The notes beneath the pieces were generated by a model. That model ran no database searches. It saw only the letters and a program-made list of their open reading frames with translations, and was not told the DNA's origin. DNA of 64,000 nucleotides from positions 150,122-214,121 of the forward strand of contig JAEINQ010000002.1 of NCBI GenBank assembly GCA_016342285.1. The letters are read 5' to 3'. This document shows positions 15,633-24,302 of the stretch, in pieces (within the stretch, counting starts at the first letter, position 1; every line of letters starts with the position of its first letter). The position numbers were made by a program, and so were the translations under genes. This DNA comes from Desulfobacterales bacterium (lineage in GTDB: Bacteria > Desulfobacterota > Desulfobacteria > Desulfobacterales > JAEINQ01).

Positions 15633-15754
15633 TGACCTACCTCCTCTATCGTTTGGCGTTAACAGCACATCCCACTCCATGCGGCAAGTCCGAAGCCTTC
15701 ACCCGCAAGCACAGATCGCCGCATCTCCACCTCTTGTTCCCAATGGCCACCCGT

Positions 15755-17104
15755 TTAATCTTCCCGTCGTTTTGTTGGTATCCGGTCCGATGGCACAATA
15801 ACGGTTTTGTTGGCATTCAAATACCTGGCTTCCACATCTTTAGCATTTAGAAACAGCCCTGATTTTCCATGGCAGTTATTGCAGCTCCTATTCTGCGGTG
15901 TCTGCCGCCTGAGGTTGTGTGGTGTTGCCAGTTTCCAGGTCGGAAGCCGGTCAAAATTGGTAAGCCCGTCCTTGACGTAAAAGTTAAAGGAGTTCGGGTC
16001 CACGGGTACATGGCGGACCGGCACATACATTTCCGGCCTTCTGTCAGATCGCAATGGATTAAGTCCGATCTTGAAGTTCATCGGAGACCCTTTGGTTTTG
16101 AAATATTTGAATCCGCTCTTATCCTTGCCGAAATGGCAGGCATAGCAATTTTTGTAGGGCTGGGAATGACACACCTGACAGCTCACCCGGTCTTTATGAA
16201 TCCAGTGGTTTTTTGCATTTTCCGATTTCATTTCATAGATCTTCTCATGGCAGTCTGAGCATTTGGGTCCGTTTTCCACTTCGTAGCGATTTACATATGT
16301 CTTTCCGTCTCCGTGCATTTCGCCCGCCTTGTGGCATTTGCTGCATTTAAAATACTTCTCTTTATGAGCGTCAGGCTTGAGCCCCTTGTTTTTGCCGAAA
16401 TACTCTTTTTCAATACGGCTACCGTGACACGCCGTACACACTTGCTGTGTGGGGGGCCTTTTCATAAACCGATGTCCCTCCAGAAGTCCGCCCTCAACCG
16501 ACTCGGGCCGGCTGATATGGCACTGGCCGCAGCTGCTGTGACAAGATGTGCAGTGAGCCTCCCTGCCGGTATTCACCTTTGCAAAAACCTCTTTTTCTGT
16601 ACCGGCACGGGTGTCGATCATTTTTTTAAAGGGTGCCAGACTGACGTGCAGGCTCGTCGAGTAATGCTCGGCGATCTCTTCGTGACACATACCGCACGTG
16701 TCCGAGGGGTCCGGATAGGACGGGTCCTTGACCACACCGGCATGTGCTTTCTTCCAGTCCGCTTCGCCAGGGTCGCCGCCGTGGCACTCTTCGCAACCGA
16801 GTTGACCGTGATTTTCATCTTCGGCGATTTCACTGTCGACAAATATTTTTTCATGCGGAGCCAACGGCTCCACCGCACCGCCTCAGCCCTCCCCTACGGT
16901 TTCGATGGAGGCACCGGGTTTGTCTTTGTTGTCAACGGCAATTTTTCGGGTGATTTCGATCAGCTTACGTGCATTGGTATGACAGGTAAAACAGTGGTTT
17001 TCTTTTTCGGCGCAAAAGGCCGGTGTGCTGATTTGGAGCAGTAAGATACCAATTCCAGCAGCAAGAATCAAAAGGGTGAAACATTGAAAGCGTTTTCTTT
17101 CCAT
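15755..17104 (-). CDS. Exported 11-haem cytochrome c with in-frame TGA, probable selenoprotein
   Basis: One continuous 449-codon frame interrupted only by TGA at 16885-16883 (codon 74). Before it come a signal peptide (TLLILAAGIGILLLQIS...AFC) and one haem site, CFTCH. After it come ten more CxxCH sites (CEECH, CGMCH, CTSCH, CGQCH, CTACH, CSKCH, CSDCH, CQVCH, CYACH, CNNCH). The downstream part alone would lack a signal peptide and could not be haem-loaded, so readthrough is needed for function. A SECIS-like hairpin begins just after the TGA. The codon context is GEG-TGA-GGAV. The role is presumably periplasmic electron transfer or reduction of an oxyanion. Alternatives are a nonsense-mutated gene or reinitiation at the GTG at 16873, which has GGGGAGGG upstream. 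Confidence 0.75.
16853..16882 (-). promoter_or_regulatory. SECIS-like hairpin following the in-frame TGA
   Basis: Seventeen bases separate the TGA from the apical loop GUU. The helix is GGAGCC/GGCUCC (16871-16866 with 16862-16857), extended by U-G and G-C pairs. Distance and a GU at the start of the loop fit the bacterial SECIS pattern recognised by SelB. Confidence 0.55.
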
Positions 17105-17126
17105 TGTTTGCTCCTTACGGATGACA

Positions 17127-17927
17127 TCATTGGATCGGTACCATGCCCCTTCTCTTCATGATTGTTTTGCCGACCTCGGAAAGGGCAAAATCTACAAAGA
17201 CCTTGACAGAACCGGTCGGATTTCCACGGGTGACGAAGGAAAATATTTGAGACAGGGGATAGTCCTTGTGTGTCGGCGGGATGCCGTCAACATTAATCAT
17301 CTTGATTCCTTCACGACCGACAACAGCGCCCCTGGCGATAAATGAAATCGTTCCCGGTATTTGCTTGACCAGTTCGATAATCTGGGTCGATTGGTAGGTT
17401 GTATAGTCATATTCGATCGTCTTCATCCGCATGACTTGACGGTGAAAGTTGTTATAGGCACCGGTATTCTTTCCCGGCACGGTGAGCACAACGGGTTGAT
17501 CGTGTCCTCCAAGCTGATTCCAGTTGGTAACATCTCGCCTGAATATTTCCCGAAGCTGCTTTTTGGTTACATTTTCGGTTACAGACGCTACGTTCACGAT
17601 GACGGCCAACGCGTCTCTGCAGAAAGGGGTTTCGACATATCCGCTTTCCTTATGACTGAAGTGAAGATTGCGTGTGGTGCTGGCAATATCGCAGACCCCG
17701 TTCATCAGTCGATTGACGCAGGTTGGGGACGGGGCGATAAACAGATCGACACGAATACCGGTCGCCCGGGTGAAGGCTTCCAGACGTTCGGTTTCAAATG
17801 CCTCCGAGACTTGCGCCGAGCAGCTGTATCTTAGGGTTTCGTCGGCATGAATCGTCGGAGACACCGCCCCCAATTGAACCAATATTAAAAAAACGACCCA
17901 TATGATGACCCTGTGCGCGTTCTTCAT
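17127..17927 (-). CDS. Exported PstS-like oxyanion-binding protein
   Basis: A 266-residue protein: signal peptide (VIIWVVFLILVQLGAVSPTIHA) and a PBP-like/PstS fold. It contains the STTRNLHFSHKE loop in place of the usual S-R-phosphate loop, FRRDVTNWNQLGG (common in PstS homologues) and PGKNTGAYNNFHRQV. No PstC, PstA or PstB permease gene is near. It has an unusual C..C set (YSCSAQ, PTCVNRLMNGVCD). GGGAGG precedes the ATG. It leads the cytochrome-rhodanese operon and faces a sigma-54 promoter. The likely job is periplasmic binding of phosphate or another oxyanion for the cytochrome, rather than uptake; this is inference. Confidence 0.85.
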   Translation of the reverse strand: MKNAHRVIIWVVFLILVQLGAVSPTIHADETLRYSCSAQVSEAFETERLEAFTRATGIRVDLFIAPSPTCVNRLMNGVCDIASTTRNLHFSHKESGYVETPFCRDALAVIVNVASVTENVTKKQLREIFRRDVTNWNQLGGHDQPVVLTVPGKNTGAYNNFHRQVMRMKTIEYDYTTYQSTQIIELVKQIPGTISFIARGAVVGREGIKMINVDGIPPTHKDYPLSQIFSFVTRGNPTGSVKVFVDFALSEVGKTIMKRRGMVPIQ

Positions 17928-18509
17928 GTCGGTTCCTCCCTCAGACCGCTGTGTGGATAATCAACCTCGGTATACTTCCGGTTTCGCAGGGGAGACACCA
18001 CTGTTTAAAAAATCACGCTATGCCCTCAACCTCTTCGGGACAATTCGGTATCTCACTACACCCGTGAACAGGAACTGACTGGCGACTGCTATTAAATTCT
18101 GAATAAAAATAATTAGGTACGTTTTAAACGCGTTATGAAATGGAAGCTCAAAAAAAACTTGGGCGAAAGAAATTTATTGATGCCTTTTGGTTAAAAACAG
18201 CAACAATTGTGCCGTTGCCAGGCTTTTTAAGAGGTCACTTTTTATCTATTTGAAATTAATTATTATTTTCAACGATCAGCTTGCCTTTCCGTTTAAGATG
18301 GGGTAAACAAAAAAAACAATATGCATCTTTTTTAGAATACTGAAGAACAAAATACATCTTAAGTCACATCGGAATTCTAGCCGGTACCGGTGTCAACCGT
18401 TGGCAGACAAACAGGCAAAACAGTTGGCGCCGGGCAATTGTTTCACGTTATCGGGGAAGCGCAGAAAAAGACAAAGCCGCGTTATCCCGGGACAGGAGTC
18501 TGTGATTGC
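17928..18509. other. Divergent regulatory region between the cytochrome operon and its activator
   Basis: An AT-rich divergent spacer of about 580 bases up to the preferred start of the activator. It holds a sigma-54 promoter reading leftwards (18214-18198) and leaves a leader of about 260 bases before the PstS-like gene. Upstream A/T-rich sequence offers room for activator and IHF sites, but no clear enhancer repeat was identified. Confidence 0.55.
18198..18214 (-). promoter_or_regulatory. Sigma-54 (-24/-12) promoter for the cytochrome operon
   Basis: On the minus strand CGGCACAATTGTTGCTG has GG and GC elements exactly 12 bases apart, matching the TGGCAC-N5-TTGC consensus at nearly every key position. 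It reads towards the PstS-like gene, and a sigma-54 activator gene lies on the other side. Confidence 0.6.
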
Positions 18510-19844
18510 ATGAAACCATCTGCAGAATCTCTCGTGGAAAGATACCAAACTATTCTGGACAGTATCACGGAGGGTGTCTACTCGGTGAATCTGGACTGGC
18601 GGATTATCTACTTTAATCGTGCGGCGGAAAAGATTACCGGCATTCCCCGTAAAGACGCCATCGGGCAATCCTGTTCCAAGGTATTCCGCAGCAATGTGTG
18701 TAAAAACCAATGTGTGGTCAGGGAGACCTTGGGATCCAACCGGCCAGTCGTCAACAAGCCGGTCTATATTATACGGGCGGATCAAAAACGTATCCCCATC
18801 AGCGTGACCACCACCCTTTTGAAGGATTCCGGGAAAAAGGTTGTGGGCGGTGTTGTCACCTTCAGGGATCTGACGGATGTAAGCAAACTGAGAAAAGAAT
18901 TACTAAGGCAGCATTCTTACGAGGATATCATCAGTAAAAATGCAAAAATGCACCGCATTTTTTCCATTCTGCCGCAGGTTGCCCATAGTCACAGCACCGT
19001 GTTGTTGAGAGGGGATAGCGGTACGGGAAAGGAAATTTTGGCCCGTGCCATTCACAACAACAGTCCCCAAAAAAAGGGCCCCTTTATTGCCGTCAACTGC
19101 GGGGCGCTTCCCGATAGCCTCTGCGAGTCGGAGCTTTTCGGTTACAAAGCAGGGGCTTTTACGGATGCCAAGAAAGACAAACCCGGCCGTTTTGCCCAGG
19201 CCCAGAACGGCACGCTCTTTCTCGATGAAATGGGGGATGTATCACCGGCCATGCAGATGAGACTTTTGCGGGTTCTGGAACAAAGGCAATACGAACCCCT
19301 TGGTGCCACCAAGCCTGTCGCCACCAATGCCAGGATTGTCACGGCGACCCATCGGAACATTGAGAAAAGGGTCAAAGAAGGTAAGTTTCGAGAGGATCTG
19401 TTCTACCGAATTAATGTCGTCGAGATTACCCTGCCGCCACTTGCTGAACGAAAAGAAGATATCCCCCTGCTGGTAAACTATTTTATCGACCGCTTCAACC
19501 GCCTGACGGGGAGGCATATCATCGGGGTTTCTCAGAAGACGATGGCATCCCTGCTGCTATACGATTGGCCGGGGAACGTCCGTGAACTTGAAAATGCCAT
19601 TGAACGCGCCTTTGTTCTTTGTGAAAACGATATCATTCGCATGAGGTGCCTGCCGGATCGGGTGTTGCCTCCCTCGGCCATCGCCACGATCTCACCTGGA
19701 CTGACCCTTCAGGAAATAGAAAAACGTGCCATCCAGCAGGCCCTTGAACGCAATAATTGGAGAAAAGTTACAACCGCCATGGAACTCGGCATCTATAAAA
19801 ATACGCTCCGCCGAAAAATGATCCGCCTGGGTATCAAACCATAG
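18510..19844 (+). CDS. PAS-AAA+-Fis sigma-54-dependent activator
   Basis: A 444-residue regulator. An N-terminal PAS domain (about 10-130) has C55, C64 and C68 in the pattern GQSC...NVCKNQC. The AAA+ domain has Walker A GDSGTGKE, the sigma-54 loop GAFTDA, Walker B LFLDEMG and the R-finger region FREDLFYRINV. A Fis-type HTH ends the protein (ALERNNWRKVTTAMELGIYKNTLRRKM). The ATG at 18510 is preferred; a GTG at 18390 would add 40 non-conserved residues. Divergent to the cytochrome operon, it is the obvious candidate activator of the promoter at 18198-18214. No phosphoreceiver is present, so it should sense a ligand or redox state through the PAS. Confidence 0.93.
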   Translation: MKPSAESLVERYQTILDSITEGVYSVNLDWRIIYFNRAAEKITGIPRKDAIGQSCSKVFRSNVCKNQCVVRETLGSNRPVVNKPVYIIRADQKRIPISVTTTLLKDSGKKVVGGVVTFRDLTDVSKLRKELLRQHSYEDIISKNAKMHRIFSILPQVAHSHSTVLLRGDSGTGKEILARAIHNNSPQKKGPFIAVNCGALPDSLCESELFGYKAGAFTDAKKDKPGRFAQAQNGTLFLDEMGDVSPAMQMRLLRVLEQRQYEPLGATKPVATNARIVTATHRNIEKRVKEGKFREDLFYRINVVEITLPPLAERKEDIPLLVNYFIDRFNRLTGRHIIGVSQKTMASLLLYDWPGNVRELENAIERAFVLCENDIIRMRCLPDRVLPPSAIATISPGLTLQEIEKRAIQQALERNNWRKVTTAMELGIYKNTLRRKMIRLGIKP

Positions 19845-19959
19845 ACTTGATGCCCATGTCGTCGTCTGCGGACCTTTCCTCCGCATATGTATCCAGCGCT
19901 ATGCGCTGTCCGTTGTTCCGAGCGGCAAACAATCGGGGACAAAGAAAGGACATCGTATC

Positions 19960-20511
19960 ATGTCGAAGAGGAAAACCGGTAATCCAACCTGGTCAGATGT
20001 GAAATCAGTGGTGACGGGCCTCAATCAAAAAGAGTTGCTCAAACTGGTCGCGGATCTCTATCGGTTCTCGAAAGAAAATAAGGCCTTTATCCATGCTCGG
20101 TTTGCGGTTGGTGATGACCCAATGGCGCCATATAAGAAGACGATTGAGGCATCCATGTATCCCGACATGTACGAGGACAAACCGGTTCAAATCTCCAAAG
20201 CAAAAAAGGCAATTACTAGTTATTCAAAGGCCATTGGTGATTCTCTTGGCGAGATCGACCTCATGGTCTTTTTTGTGGAATGCGGCAACAATTTTACGGT
20301 GAATTGCGGCGACATGGATGAAGGGTTCTATGATGCCCTCATTCGGATGTATCGGCGATCCATTCAAAAGATCCTCAGCCTTCCGAAAGACGAACAAAGC
20401 GTCTACAAGGATCGGTTGGAAAAAATTATGACCTCAGCTTCTGATATCGGATGGGGTTACCACGATATGCTTTCTGATGAATACTACAGTGCCTTTCCGG
20501 AGGACGAGTGA
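19960..20511 (+). CDS. DUF6155-like protein of unknown function
   Basis: A 183-residue soluble protein, rich in Lys and Asp/Glu, that resembles the DUF6155 family (LNQKELLKLVADLYRFSKENKAF near the start, then MYPDMYEDKP). The family has no known activity. AAAGGA precedes the ATG. It follows the sigma-54 activator by 115 bases and may or may not be co-transcribed. Confidence 0.7.
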   Translation: MSKRKTGNPTWSDVKSVVTGLNQKELLKLVADLYRFSKENKAFIHARFAVGDDPMAPYKKTIEASMYPDMYEDKPVQISKAKKAITSYSKAIGDSLGEIDLMVFFVECGNNFTVNCGDMDEGFYDALIRMYRRSIQKILSLPKDEQSVYKDRLEKIMTSASDIGWGYHDMLSDEYYSAFPEDE

Positions 20512-20736
20512 TATTCAAACCGAAACCGGTTTAGCTCTTCGCTGAAAGCCGATTGCTCATAGCAAAACCCAGTTTCCATAGACTATCAGCTTTGAGCTTC
20601 CTTGGTGATCGGCTGAACAAATAAACCTTGGATATCCCGTTCATCCTGTCAAAAACGTTGCGATCTTTTCGGCTCTGTGATCAAATAATTTTTGATTGCG
20701 GCACGGCCGCGCTAAGTGCTTCATGGGGAAAAAACA

Positions 20737-21720
20737 TTACTTTCCCATGGCCTCTTGAACCGCCCGGACCACCTCTTCGGGGCCGGGCTTGAAAATCTTT
20801 TCATGGGTGGGTGCTGCGGGCACCGGAATCTGGGGCGCGCCGACCCGCTTGACCGGGCCTTTCAGGGCGTCGAATGCCTCTTCGGCCACCATGGCGGCCA
20901 GTTCCGCACCGAAGCCGCAGAAGCGGTTGGCTTCGTGTACCACGACCAGCCGGCCGGTCTTACGAACCGAGTCGAGGATACAGGCCTTGTCCAGGGGGAC
21001 CAGGGACCGCAGATCAATTACCTCGCAGGAGATTCCCTGCTCGCCCAAGGGTTCAAGCGCCTTCAAGGCGGTGTACAGGGCCGCGCCATAGGCCACGATG
21101 GTGCAATCGGTCCCCTTTGATACCATGCGGGCTTTGCCCAGGGGGGTGCGAACGTCGCCATCCGGCACGTCACCGGTCATCCGGCCGAGCATCAGGTCTT
21201 CGACCACCATGACCGGGTCGGGGTCAAAGATGGCGCTCAGCAGCAACCCCTTGGCATCTTCCGGCGTGGCCGGCCAGACGATTTTCAGGCCCGGGCTGTG
21301 CGCTATCCAGGATTCCAGGTTGTGGGAGTGCTGGCTGCCGGCACCAAAGCCGACGCCGGCCCTGACCCGAACGGTCAGGGGAAAGCTGGATTTGCCGCCA
21401 CTCATGTAGCGCAGCTTTCCGGCATGGTTGACCAGCATGTCGCTGGCCAGGGTGATGAACGGAAAAAACATAATTTCCACGACCGGCCGCAGGCCCATGC
21501 AGGAGGCGCCCACAGCCAGCCCGGCGATGGCCGCTTCGCTGACCGGCGTGTCTTTTACCCGCCTTGGACCAAATTTTTCCAACAGACCATGGGTGGCCCG
21601 GTTGGGATCCTGGTGGATGGAAACCCCCACCCCTTCGCCGGCGATAAAGACATTCTCATCGATTTCCAATGCAATGGTGAGGGCATCGTTTACGGCTTGC
21701 CCGAATGTTTTTTGACTCAT
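20737..21720 (-). CDS. TPP-dependent 2-oxoacid/acetoin dehydrogenase E1 beta subunit
   Basis: A 327-residue transketolase-like beta subunit. It has GEGVGV near the N-terminus, RRVKDTPVSEAAIAGLAVGAS, with the Glu that contacts the TPP ring, MRPVVEIMF-like GLRPVVEIMFFPF, and the C-terminal transketolase domain (GKARMVSKGTDCTIVAYG, VIDLRSLVPLD). It follows the alpha gene by 13 bases with AGGAG before the ATG at 21720. Together they would decarboxylate a 2-oxo acid or cleave acetoin. No E2 or E3 gene is adjacent. Confidence 0.92.
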   Translation of the reverse strand: MSQKTFGQAVNDALTIALEIDENVFIAGEGVGVSIHQDPNRATHGLLEKFGPRRVKDTPVSEAAIAGLAVGASCMGLRPVVEIMFFPFITLASDMLVNHAGKLRYMSGGKSSFPLTVRVRAGVGFGAGSQHSHNLESWIAHSPGLKIVWPATPEDAKGLLLSAIFDPDPVMVVEDLMLGRMTGDVPDGDVRTPLGKARMVSKGTDCTIVAYGAALYTALKALEPLGEQGISCEVIDLRSLVPLDKACILDSVRKTGRLVVVHEANRFCGFGAELAAMVAEEAFDALKGPVKRVGAPQIPVPAAPTHEKIFKPGPEEVVRAVQEAMGK

Positions 21721-21733
21721 GGCACGACTCCTT

Positions 21734-22720
21734 TCAGGCGCTGGGCGGTTGGACGAACACATCGGTCAGGGCGGTCCCGGGTCCGGGATAGGGGCTGGCG
21801 TCACCAAAGGCCACGGCTGCCGCCACACGCGCCTCGGCATCCTGGTCGATGGCCCGGATCTGTGCTTCGCTGAGCACGCCATCGTCAAGGAGGCGCTGGC
21901 GATAGCGCCGGACCGGACACCTGGCCGCCCAGCTTTCCAACTCCTTGGGGTCGACATAATGCTGGGGGTCCTGTTCACCATGGCCACGCATGCGGTAGGT
22001 CAGGGCTTCCATAAAGGCTGGTCCCTTGCCCGAACGGCAGTAATCGACCAGTTCGGCGCCGAGGGTGTAAACGGCCTCCACGTCGTTTCCGTCCACGCTC
22101 CGGCCGGGCATATCGTATCCGCTGGCACGCTGGAAAATATGCCGGGTCGCGCAATGCTCTTCAGGCCGCTGTGCGCCGGCCCAGCAGTTGTTTTCGCAGA
22201 CGAACAAAAGCGGCAGCTTCCAGACGCCGGCCAGGTTCATGGCTTCGTGAACGCTTCCCTCGGCCGCTGCGCCATCACCGAAAAAAACCACGGTGATGCC
22301 TGGGCCACCCGTGTACTGTTGGGCAAAGGCCGCACCCGCGGCCAGGGGCGGTCCGGCACCGACGACCGTGGAGGTCATCAGCACGTTGACTTCCGGTACG
22401 GCCAGATGCAAGGTGCCGGCCTTGCCGCCGTTGACGCCGCTTTCTTTGGCCATGATCTCTGCCATTAAGGCGTTGGGGTCCGCGCCCCTGGCCAGCAGAT
22501 GGCCGTGGCTACGGTGATTGCTGACGATGACGTCCTCGGGATCCAGGGCCGCAACCATGCCCGCGGCAATGGCCTCCTGGCCATTGGCCAGAATCTGCAT
22601 GCCCGGCATCCGGCCGGGCTCCTTGCAGAGGGCCACGATCGTTTCCTCGAAGGTGCGTGCCAGGACCATACTGGTATAGAGACGTATTCGAAGGTCTGGG
22701 ATGAGTTGGCTTTCGGTCAT
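21734..22720 (-). CDS. TPP-dependent 2-oxoacid/acetoin dehydrogenase E1 alpha subunit
   Basis: A 328-residue alpha subunit with the TPP/Mg motif GDGAAAEGSVHEAMNLAG...ENN (about 160-190), SNHRSHGHLLARG and KESGVNGGKAGTLHL, which are typical of AcoA and PDHA-type proteins. GGAGG precedes the ATG. The first gene of a two-gene operon with the beta subunit. Acetoin, pyruvate and branched-chain 2-oxo acids are all possible substrates; the lack of E2/E3 neighbours leaves this open. Confidence 0.92.
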   Translation of the reverse strand: MTESQLIPDLRIRLYTSMVLARTFEETIVALCKEPGRMPGMQILANGQEAIAAGMVAALDPEDVIVSNHRSHGHLLARGADPNALMAEIMAKESGVNGGKAGTLHLAVPEVNVLMTSTVVGAGPPLAAGAAFAQQYTGGPGITVVFFGDGAAAEGSVHEAMNLAGVWKLPLLFVCENNCWAGAQRPEEHCATRHIFQRASGYDMPGRSVDGNDVEAVYTLGAELVDYCRSGKGPAFMEALTYRMRGHGEQDPQHYVDPKELESWAARCPVRRYRQRLLDDGVLSEAQIRAIDQDAEARVAAAVAFGDASPYPGPGTALTDVFVQPPSA

Positions 22721-22862
22721 AGAACCTCCTTATTGCTCTTCATTCATAAGTGGTTTTTCGTGATATACGGCAATCTCCGTATTACCAGGACCTGAGAGCG
22801 ATTTTCGGTGTATGGGGTTCAAGGGAAGTGTGGCGCGAATAAGATTATCCTGTGTATCCCTG

Positions 22863-23423
22863 TCAAATTGCATTCTCAGCCTGCTTCTTGATAATCCGCA
22901 GCATCTCCATGCGGATCAACCCGGAAAACGGCCGGATCAACATCCAGTAGGGGAAAAACTTACGCCGGGCCTCGGCCCCCATGCACCGAATCCGCGTTTC
23001 GGTTGAAAGCCGCGTCACCCCCGGTGCGATTTCCGCAAAGGTCAGATTCCACCCGGCTTTGGCATAGCCGGGTATTTCAAAAGCGAGAAATTCTGCCGGC
23101 GTCAGGTCGAGCAGTTCGCCGGAGATCTTCCAGAACCTGCCGGCCAGCCCCAACAGAAACTCTTTGGGATACTCCTCATCGAGTTTGATGAACCCGGCGG
23201 CGGCAAAGTCGTCAAAGGTCAGGGCGACCCCTTGGCCCTCGGGCGGTTTTTTCCCGGTCAGGCGTGCCGGCAAAAACCGCAGGGACATGAGGAGTTTTAC
23301 GAATACCGATTCGTTCAGGTCTGCCCCCATGGCGGCATTCCATACCGCCTGAGGCGGGGCGGCAATGCGGATCTCATGGGTTTCGCTGAAGTGGTAGTTG
23401 GATAAAAACGCGTCGAGTTTCAT
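22863..23423 (-). CDS. SRPBCC-like hypothetical protein
   Basis: A 186-residue protein with features of the START/SRPBCC ligand-binding fold: an N-terminal SETHEIRIAAPPQAVWNAA (the common polyketide-cyclase-like opening), central ALTFDDF and a long C-terminal helix (FFPYWMLIRPFSGLIRMEMLRIIKKQ). No catalytic residues can be named. It starts 22 bases after the PIN-domain gene and may be carried on the same transcript. Confidence 0.65.
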   Translation of the reverse strand: MKLDAFLSNYHFSETHEIRIAAPPQAVWNAAMGADLNESVFVKLLMSLRFLPARLTGKKPPEGQGVALTFDDFAAAGFIKLDEEYPKEFLLGLAGRFWKISGELLDLTPAEFLAFEIPGYAKAGWNLTFAEIAPGVTRLSTETRIRCMGAEARRKFFPYWMLIRPFSGLIRMEMLRIIKKQAENAI

Positions 23424-23445
23424 GCGGTAAGAACTTTCCGGAAGA

Positions 23446-23868
23446 TTAAGGCCCAAAAGCCTTGATGCCCAACAGACCGGCCGTTTTTTCCAGACGGGTG
23501 TCTGCCGTGAAAAGCGGCAGGCCGGCTGCCGCGGCCACGGCCAGATGAAGTGCGTCCAGGGTTCTGAGGGGGGTGTTGAATTGAGAAATCCAGTTTTTTG
23601 CCATCATAAAGTGTTTTGCCTCCACCGGTATCTTCCTGAATACATTTTGTGTCAGGTGGGATTGAAATAGCGCGGTGATCTTATTTCCGTCCTGTCGCGA
23701 TAAATTTTTTTCCCTTATCTTTCTCGACAAGGCGGAGACCATTTCCACTTCGGTCAAATGGCTGACCACCGGCCGCTCCGCTTTGGCCAGGAACGCTTCT
23801 ACCTTTTCACTCATGGGCTCGGGGCAGTAATAGGCCACAAGCGTACTGGTATCGATATAGGCGATCAA
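23446..23868 (-). CDS. vapC: VapC-like PIN-domain toxin
   Basis: A 140-residue PIN domain with the acidic residues of the RNase site: D6 in MIAYIDTSTLVAYY, the E of LTEVEMVSAL, D104 in LRTLDALHLA and D118 in LFTADTRLEK. It overlaps the antitoxin gene by four bases (ATGA). Such proteins cleave RNA, often tRNA, when released from the antitoxin. Confidence 0.9.
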   Translation of the reverse strand: MIAYIDTSTLVAYYCPEPMSEKVEAFLAKAERPVVSHLTEVEMVSALSRKIREKNLSRQDGNKITALFQSHLTQNVFRKIPVEAKHFMMAKNWISQFNTPLRTLDALHLAVAAAAGLPLFTADTRLEKTAGLLGIKAFGP

Positions 23869-24098
23869 TATCGTTCCTCGTCTCTTTGATCCACCACGGT
23901 TTGACTGACGGGCTGCCCGGACACCTTGATTCCGGCACGAAAGTTTTTCAGCGAAGGCAGATTGCCGTGGCTTTCCGTGGGAATGAGGCGCGCAATTTTT
24001 TTCCCCCGACGCGTGATGACCACCTCTTCACCGCGTTCCACGCGATTAAGCAGGTCGCTAAATCGGCTCCGGGCCTCTTTTACGTTGATTTCCAGCAT
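23865..24098 (-). CDS. Phd/YefM-type antitoxin
   Basis: A 77-residue antitoxin with the Phd/prevent-host-death N-terminus (INVKEARSRFSDLLNRVERGEEVVITRRGKKIARLIP). This forms the DNA-binding dimer, while the C-terminal tail would wrap the PIN toxin. First gene of the pair. An inverted repeat lies just upstream (24118-24136). Confidence 0.9.
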   Translation of the reverse strand: MLEINVKEARSRFSDLLNRVERGEEVVITRRGKKIARLIPTESHGNLPSLKNFRAGIKVSGQPVSQTVVDQRDEERY

Positions 24099-24117
24099 GA
24101 CTCACCCCGGCGTTAAG

Positions 24118-24136
24118 TGTACACCAGCAGTGTGCA
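24118..24136 (-). promoter_or_regulatory. Candidate operator of the vapBC-type operon
   Basis: TGTACAC (24118-24124) and GTGTGCA (24130-24136) form an inverted repeat with a five-base spacer, 20 bases before the antitoxin start. A minus-strand TTGACA lies further upstream. This fits autorepression by the toxin-antitoxin complex. Confidence 0.5.
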
Positions 24137-24302
24137 TCTAACATGATGGCTTGTCAATAATAATGAGAAATAAACGGGATGTCCTCTATCCGTCACCGTT
24201 TCTTTTGATGACCGCCCGGGCCGGAATTTTTATTGACATGGCCCCCCTATATATATTAGCAAGTGGTTAAACAATTTTTAAGAGTCTATTATAAAAGGAT
24301 AT

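Noticed and set aside
16873..16875. GTG at 16873 as the true start of a separate cytosolic cytochrome
   Set aside because: Although GGGGAGGG precedes it, the product would have ten haem sites but no signal peptide, whereas the in-frame upstream segment supplies exactly that. Kept only as an alternative.
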